Positions 4,483 to 5,675 of a stretch of DNA of 5,675 nt are shown here, piece after piece. The notes under the pieces are model-generated. The model saw nothing but the letters and a program-made list of their open reading frames with translations. It was not told the DNA's origin and made no database searches. Source of the DNA: Bog-756 sp049521915 (GTDB taxonomy: Bacteria; Actinomycetota; Acidimicrobiia; Acidimicrobiales; RAAP-2); NCBI GenBank assembly GCA_049521915.1, contig JBEKOI010000264.1, positions 1 through 5,675 of the forward strand, in the 5' to 3' direction. The position numbers and the translations under genes were made by a program. How positions within the stretch are numbered: the first letter of the stretch is position 1; the number at the start of each line of letters is the position of its first letter.

Positions 4483-5496
4483 CTACCCGACGCTGGTCCG
4501 CTCGTTCCCCGGGCCCCCCACCGGCGGCTCCGAAGGCGAGGGTGGCGGATCCGGGCGTCTGGCCACCACTTTGGCGATCCGTCGCTTGTCCATCTCCGTG
4601 ACCCTGAGCTCCCAGCCGTCGACGATCAGCGACTCCCCCTCTTCAGGGATGTGCCCGAAGGCGTCGAACAGGAACCCGCCGACGGTGACGTACTCCCCTT
4701 CGGGGATATTGATGTCCAGGCGGTCCCGCACGTCATCCACACTCATCCGGCCGTCCACCAGCCACCGGGTCCCGTCGACCCGGACCACATCGGGCTCGTC
4801 GTCGGGATCGAACTCGTCCGGAAGGTCGCCCACCAACGCCCCGAGGAGATCTTTGACGGTCAGCACGCCCTCGACGCCGCCGTGCTCGTCCACCACCACG
4901 GCGAAGGCCCGTCGCTGGTGCCGCATCTCGGCCAACGCGTCGAGGACCAGTCGGGACTCCGGGACCAAGAAGGGCTGTCGGAGCCGGCGTGAGATGTCGA
5001 TCGGGCCCGGCGCCGGCCCGACCCGTACGGCAGCCGGCGCCGCGCTCGACCCCGTCTCCGGGCTCCCCGCGGCGGCGTCGCCCGCCTGGCCGTCATCGGC
5101 GAGGGCTCCACCGCCGTCGTCCGCCCCGCCCACCTTCCATCCGGCCCGGAACAGGTCGTTCACGAACAGCACGCCGATGAGGTCATCGAGGTTGTCGCCG
5201 TAGACAGGGAAGCAGCTGTGGCCCGATTCACGGACCGCCTGGGTGATGGCGTCCACGGTGAGCGGGATCGACAGGGCCACGACGTCCACCCTGGGTGTCA
5301 TCACCTCGCGGACCACGGTGTCGTGGAGGTCGTTGAGGGCGTCGATGATGAACTGCTCCTGGGCATCGGCACCGCCCTCCTGCGGGCGCCCGTTGAGCCC
5401 GTCGGGGTTCGACCGGTTCCCTCTGGGTCGGACGGCGGTCCGGCCTGCTCGGTCCGAGTGGGGAGTGTCTTGGTTGTGGCGTCGGAACACGGACAC
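4483..5496 (-). CDS. CorC/HlyC-type CBS-domain protein
   Basis: This 337-residue protein belongs to the hemolysin-C/CorC group, linked in other bacteria to magnesium and cobalt efflux; older 'hemolysin' labels are not evidence of toxin activity. Residues 1-45 are polar and probably disordered. DLHDTVVREVMTPRVDVVAL (57-75) is the signature entry to the first CBS domain (to about 118). An Ala/Gly/Asp-rich linker spans 119-165. The second CBS domain (166-225) contains FAVVVDEHGGVEGVLTVKDLL, the typical adenosine-ligand motif. A transporter-associated C-terminal domain (about 236-312) contains GEYVTVGGFLFDAFGHIPEEG and ends with a Pro-rich tail. There is no DUF21/CNNM membrane domain, so it is soluble, like CorC of enterobacteria. 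The start is GTG 5496 with no clear ribosome binding site; the GTG two codons later is possible. It follows the response-regulator gene by 30 bases, probably in one operon. Confidence 0.85.
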   Translation of the reverse strand: MSVFRRHNQDTPHSDRAGRTAVRPRGNRSNPDGLNGRPQEGGADAQEQFIIDALNDLHDTVVREVMTPRVDVVALSIPLTVDAITQAVRESGHSCFPVYGDNLDDLIGVLFVNDLFRAGWKVGGADDGGGALADDGQAGDAAAGSPETGSSAAPAAVRVGPAPGPIDISRRLRQPFLVPESRLVLDALAEMRHQRRAFAVVVDEHGGVEGVLTVKDLLGALVGDLPDEFDPDDEPDVVRVDGTRWLVDGRMSVDDVRDRLDINIPEGEYVTVGGFLFDAFGHIPEEGESLIVDGWELRVTEMDKRRIAKVVARRPDPPPSPSEPPVGGPGNERTSVG

Positions 5497-5526
5497 GATG
5501 GTGACGCTGTCTGTTGGGGCGGGCCG

Positions 5527-5675
5527 TCAGGCGCCGGCAGGTACGGGCGTGGACACGACAGAGAGAGGCTGGTAGGACTCGTCGTAGTACGTGCCTCCGT
5601 CGAGGAGGGACGTGATCGCCCGTCGCAGGCGGATGGGATCGAGCGGCTTGACCACCCATCCCTCGGCACCGGATC
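5527..5675 (-). CDS. Response regulator receiver domain, C-terminal end (partial)
   Basis: The last 48 codons of a gene entering from the right edge read SGAEGWVVKPLDPIRLRRAI and then TSLLDGGTYYDESYQPL to a TGA at 5527-5529. The pattern GA-x-G-(W/Y)-(hydrophobic)2-KP-(hydrophobic)-D-P-x-x-L is the end of a CheY-like receiver domain. The KP lysine is the conserved residue that contacts the phosphorylated aspartate, and the following helix is alpha-5. After the receiver come only about 20 residues, so no DNA-binding output domain follows on the C-terminal side. It is therefore a stand-alone receiver or a protein with its output domain N-terminal. The phosphorylated Asp lies outside the window. 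The CBS-domain gene follows after 30 bases. Confidence 0.75.
   Translation of the reverse strand, partial: SGAEGWVVKPLDPIRLRRAITSLLDGGTYYDESYQPLSVVSTPVPAGA

Noticed and set aside
4311..4601. Plus-strand frame reading CPDLNRGPLRPERSALTKLRHS
   Set aside because: This is the familiar spurious translation of the reverse strand of a tRNA-Pro gene, not a protein.
5301..5669. Two minus-strand frames covering the start of the CBS gene (5228-5659 and 5301-5669)
   Set aside because: Both are out-of-frame readings of the response-regulator tail and the CBS-domain N-terminus, which have recognisable motifs in the third frame.

Overview
The window looks like chromosomal DNA of a high-GC actinobacterium. 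The support is GC-rich third codon positions, a PadR regulator paired with an 'YPRSWRARYGDE'-type membrane protein, a regulator gene that is probably leaderless, and an orphan copy of the GYWLVASD motif. That motif is common in repeat proteins of Acidimicrobiia and related actinobacteria. The class-level assignment is inference.

Layout, left to right. Positions 1-399 have no convincing intact gene, only two short stretches that read like gene remnants. A GNAT acetyltransferase (400-885, +) follows. Positions 918-1041 repeat the 3' end of an oxidoreductase gene whose long copy lies about 2.2 kb further right, and next to this repeat is a palindromic element (1056-1100). A minus-strand block then holds a six-helix membrane protein (1144-2082), its PadR-type regulator (2120-2449) with two adjacent palindromes in its promoter, and a small conserved protein of unknown function (2610-2900) with a very strong Shine-Dalgarno sequence. 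Next is the long copy of the zinc-independent quinone-reductase-like oxidoreductase (3152-4074, minus), which carries a one-base frameshift. A tRNA-Pro(CGG) gene (4362-4439, minus) with an encoded CCA separates this mosaic part from a much more GC-rich part. There, a response-regulator tail (5527-5675, minus, cut by the window edge) precedes a CorC/HlyC-type CBS-domain protein (4483-5496, minus).

The PadR and membrane-protein genes probably form one operon, with PadR repressing its own promoter. The right-hand part looks like stable core genome. The left part shows remnants, a partial duplication and a frameshift, as expected of a variable region next to the 3' end of a tRNA gene. No integrase, transposase, CRISPR array or complete mobile element was seen. 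I did not find a clearly new multi-gene system. The most notable points are the regulator's promoter architecture and the duplicated oxidoreductase 3' end that flanks the regulator block.
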